The translations under genes were made by a program, and so were the position numbers. A stretch of DNA of 16,212 bases, taken from positions 1-16,212 of the forward strand of contig DEST01000066.1 in assembly GCA_002361365.1 (NCBI GenBank), given 5' to 3'. The DNA is from Alphaproteobacteria bacterium UBA3307 (GTDB taxonomy: Bacteria; Pseudomonadota; Alphaproteobacteria; RF32; CAG-239). Every line of letters begins with the position of its first letter. The stretch's first letter is position 1. Positions 14,971-16,212 of this stretch are shown one piece after another. The notes beneath the pieces were generated by a model. The model was not told where the DNA came from. It was given only the letters and a program-made list of their open reading frames with translations, and did not search any database.

Positions 14971-15552
14971 TTATCTTTCAATTTCGGCTTTTGATTTTTT
15001 GAGATTGAGCGGATTTATCTCTCTCGGTAGGAGTTTAGGATAATTAGGATGTGCTTGCAAATAGCTTTCCAATGTCTCGCCGGCCTCTAAAAACACCATT
15101 GGTTTACCGGTCGCTTGCCATTGCGGCAACCGTTTGTCATAGCCCTCTTTAGAGCTGACGCGGTTAACGTATTCTTCTGAATTGCCGCGATTGATAAAAC
15201 GCTGACGGTATTCATCTAAAGCATCACGTGTCGGGAGGAAAATTTCATAATCAATACCGGCTTTATCTAAATGTGGCAAAGACTGCTCCGGATGACACCA
15301 AACGAGGATATAATCGTAACTACCGATATTTTCTTGAACGGCGGCAACGTAATTATTCGGAAAATCCGGATTAAGTTCTTTTTTAGCAATACCTTGACCT
15401 TTAACCGCCTCGGCATCGTAATTGCCGTAATTTTCAATTAAATACTTATACGGCGTAGATTCCAAATCCAAAACGTTCTTATATTTTTTTGCGAGCGTTG
15501 TTTTACCGACACCGCCGAAACCGGCAATAATAACTGTTTTATGTTGTTGCAT
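14971..15552 (-). CDS. P-loop nucleotide-binding protein, kinase-like, unknown
   Basis: A 193-residue P-loop protein of unknown substrate. Walker A is GFGGVGKTT at 11-19, immediately after the first strand VIIAG. A hydrophobic strand DYILVWCHPEQ (80-90) follows a helical segment, and FLPTRDALDEYRQRFINRGN (105-124) resembles the lid region of small nucleotide or nucleoside kinases, with Arg residues that could contact phosphate. The basic C-terminus (KKSKAEIER) is probably disordered. Small proteins of this type occur in phages and in gut bacterial genomes, which I recall only as a general likeness. GAGGT lies six bases before the ATG at 15552, which is preferred over an in-frame start 13 codons earlier. 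It has its own promoter and stands alone. Confidence 0.8.
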   Translation of the reverse strand: MQQHKTVIIAGFGGVGKTTLAKKYKNVLDLESTPYKYLIENYGNYDAEAVKGQGIAKKELNPDFPNNYVAAVQENIGSYDYILVWCHPEQSLPHLDKAGIDYEIFLPTRDALDEYRQRFINRGNSEEYVNRVSSKEGYDKRLPQWQATGKPMVFLEAGETLESYLQAHPNYPKLLPREINPLNLKKSKAEIER

Positions 15553-15581
15553 TTTGCACCTCGTTCTAAAAAATTGGCTAT

Positions 15582-15610
15582 ACGATAGCATATTTATTTT
15601 TGATAATCAA
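15582..15610 (-). promoter_or_regulatory. Promoter of the P-loop protein gene, extended -10
   Basis: Minus-strand TTGATT (plus 15605-15610), 17-base spacer ending in TGC, then TATCGT (plus 15582-15587). The TG one base before the -10 box forms an extended -10 element, which offsets the two mismatches. A terminator for the upstream unit lies just before it. Confidence 0.5.
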
Positions 15611-15628
15611 CAAGCTGATTTTTTACCT

Positions 15629-15667
15629 TTAAAAACAAAAACACCTCACAGCGGTTAAACTGCGAGG
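15629..15667 (-). terminator. Terminator of the right-end membrane-protein unit
   Basis: On the minus strand CCTCGCAG (plus 15660-15667) pairs with CTGTGAGG (plus 15644-15651, one G-T wobble) over an 8-base loop, followed by TGTTTTTGTTTTT. Confidence 0.75.
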
Positions 15668-15678
15668 GGTTATTGTTC

Positions 15679-15999
15679 TTAATAGCAAAGACCATCTTGA
15701 TCTTTTCTCAGCTTAATCTCGTACAACTCTTCGAGGCGATTGCGCAGAGAATCCAGATTTTGGACATCCGGATAAAAATCGCGGAGCATGGCATCTGATA
15801 CACTGTCGGAATACTTGCCGAACATGTAATCATGTTGCTGAACTTGCATCTCCAGATTGCGATTATCACGCTTCAACATTCTATTAGTATATTCAGCAAC
15901 GTTTTGCTGTCTTACCAAAGTGATGAGTAAAACAACAACCACCATTACGCCAAGAAGGATTATGCCCGCTTCGACAAGTATTGTTCTTAACTTTTCCAT
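15679..15999 (-). CDS. Single-span membrane protein with coiled coil, unknown
   Basis: Not recognised. The 106 residues have one membrane helix (about 9-29, with GIILLGVMVVVVLLITLV) then a charged, probably helical region to the end, with a coiled-coil-like stretch at 35-57 (EYTNRMLKRDNRNLEMQVQ) and another at 82-100 (LDSLRNRLEELYEIKLRK). The topology, a short N-terminal anchor with a helical soluble part, resembles small anchored scaffold or division proteins such as FtsL/FtsB, but no signature supports that. I chose the ATG at 15999; a GTG two codons earlier is possible. There is no good Shine-Dalgarno site. It begins nine bases after the stop of the 32-residue peptide, so translation could be coupled. 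A terminator follows 12 bases after its stop. Confidence 0.65.
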   Translation of the reverse strand: MEKLRTILVEAGIILLGVMVVVVLLITLVRQQNVAEYTNRMLKRDNRNLEMQVQQHDYMFGKYSDSVSDAMLRDFYPDVQNLDSLRNRLEELYEIKLRKDQDGLCY

Positions 16000-16008
16000 A
16001 CGCACTTA

Positions 16009-16107
16009 TCATTTAGAGGTCATATTAAGACTTGAGATAATAACTAAGGCAGCTAATCCCATAATGACTACTACTAACAAAGCCGTTGTTGTCGTTGTTG
16101 TAACCAT
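16009..16107 (-). CDS. 32-residue Thr-rich membrane peptide
   Basis: A short frame starting MVTTTTTTALLVVVIMG and ending SSLNMTSK, then TGA. Six Thr codons precede a hydrophobic stretch of about 19 residues (9-27) that would span a membrane once. Only its position supports it: it lies behind a perfect consensus promoter, fills most of the leader and ends nine bases before the 106-residue membrane protein. The nearest purine-rich stretch, GGCGAGAG, is too far upstream to be a good ribosome binding site. A competing 43-residue frame starting at 16156 (MLHILEPHDK...) overlaps it. It could be a small membrane protein or a translated leader. Confidence 0.4.
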   Translation of the reverse strand: MVTTTTTTALLVVVIMGLAALVIISSLNMTSK

Positions 16108-16175
16108 AAACAATAATTACTCTCGCCTTGTCGTGAGGTTCTAATATATGCAACATAATTTTCTTTCTACAAAAA

Positions 16176-16204
16176 ATTATATGAGTTTTCACAAATTTTG
16201 TCAA
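16176..16204 (-). promoter_or_regulatory. Perfect consensus sigma-70 promoter
   Basis: Minus-strand TTGACA (plus 16199-16204), spacer of exactly 17, TATAAT (plus 16176-16181). Both boxes match consensus at all six positions. It should drive the two small membrane-protein frames at 16107-15679, with a leader of about 60 bases. Confidence 0.85.
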
Positions 16205-16212
16205 GAATAAAT

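Noticed and set aside
15999..16204. Attenuator with Thr/Ile/Val/Leu leader peptide, like thrL or ilvL
   Set aside because: The hexa-Thr and branched-chain-rich peptide resembles such leaders, but no terminator hairpin lies between it and the next gene, and that gene is not a biosynthetic enzyme.
1..16212. CRISPR arrays, insertion sequences, rRNA and prophage structural genes
   Set aside because: No spaced repeats, transposase, terminal inverted repeats or rRNA-like sequence were seen; only one 9-base direct repeat at 3-22.

Overview
The window looks like a chromosomal segment of an AT-rich alphaproteobacterium, probably one of the small-genome or host-associated lineages. The evidence is gene order and family type: mrp facing hflK-hflC-degP, and the lipopolysaccharide-transport block kdsD-lptC/lptA-lptB followed by hpf-ptsN, with an alphaproteobacterial type of LptC, chi subunit (HolC) and L28. 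The exact lineage is an inference; no rRNA is present. Most core genes have a clear AGGAG/GAGG ribosome binding site, which let me correct several start codons.

Layout, left to right. 1-166 holds only a leftward promoter for a gene outside the window. trxB (thioredoxin reductase) and an unrecognised 356-residue protein with a His...Asn-Asn-Cys signature both read leftward. A 326-base divergent region with two near-consensus promoters leads rightward into a 67-residue membrane protein. Two hairpins at 2809-2855 and 2884-2924 end transcription from both sides. From 2942 to 11006 everything reads leftward in three blocks. These are hflK-hflC-degP-holC (envelope proteolysis control plus the DNA polymerase III chi subunit), kdsD-lptCA-lptB (arabinose 5-phosphate isomerase for Kdo synthesis, and LPS transport) and hpf-ptsN (ribosome hibernation and a PTS-type regulator). 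mrp (Fe-S carrier) reads rightward and meets mnmA (tRNA 2-thiouridylase) tail to tail. Two unknown multi-span membrane proteins follow under a TTGACA promoter, then a bidirectional terminator, rpmB (leftward), tRNA-Arg(CCG) (rightward), a P-loop kinase-like protein (leftward), and at the right edge a leftward two-gene unit encoding a 32-residue Thr-rich membrane peptide and a 106-residue single-span coiled-coil protein behind a perfect consensus promoter.

Functionally the centre is envelope biogenesis and quality control: KdsD supplies the Kdo precursor, LptB powers LPS export, a single fused LptC-LptA polypeptide makes the periplasmic bridge, and HflKC and DegP police membrane and periplasmic proteins. 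The most unusual points are the LptC-LptA fusion with about three OstA-like units, the absence of rpoN from its usual place between lptB and hpf, an MnmA lacking the usual second catalytic cysteine, the papain-like candidate protein with a duplicated NP[YF]HFG motif, and a set of small membrane-protein genes that lack Shine-Dalgarno sequences although their neighbours have them.
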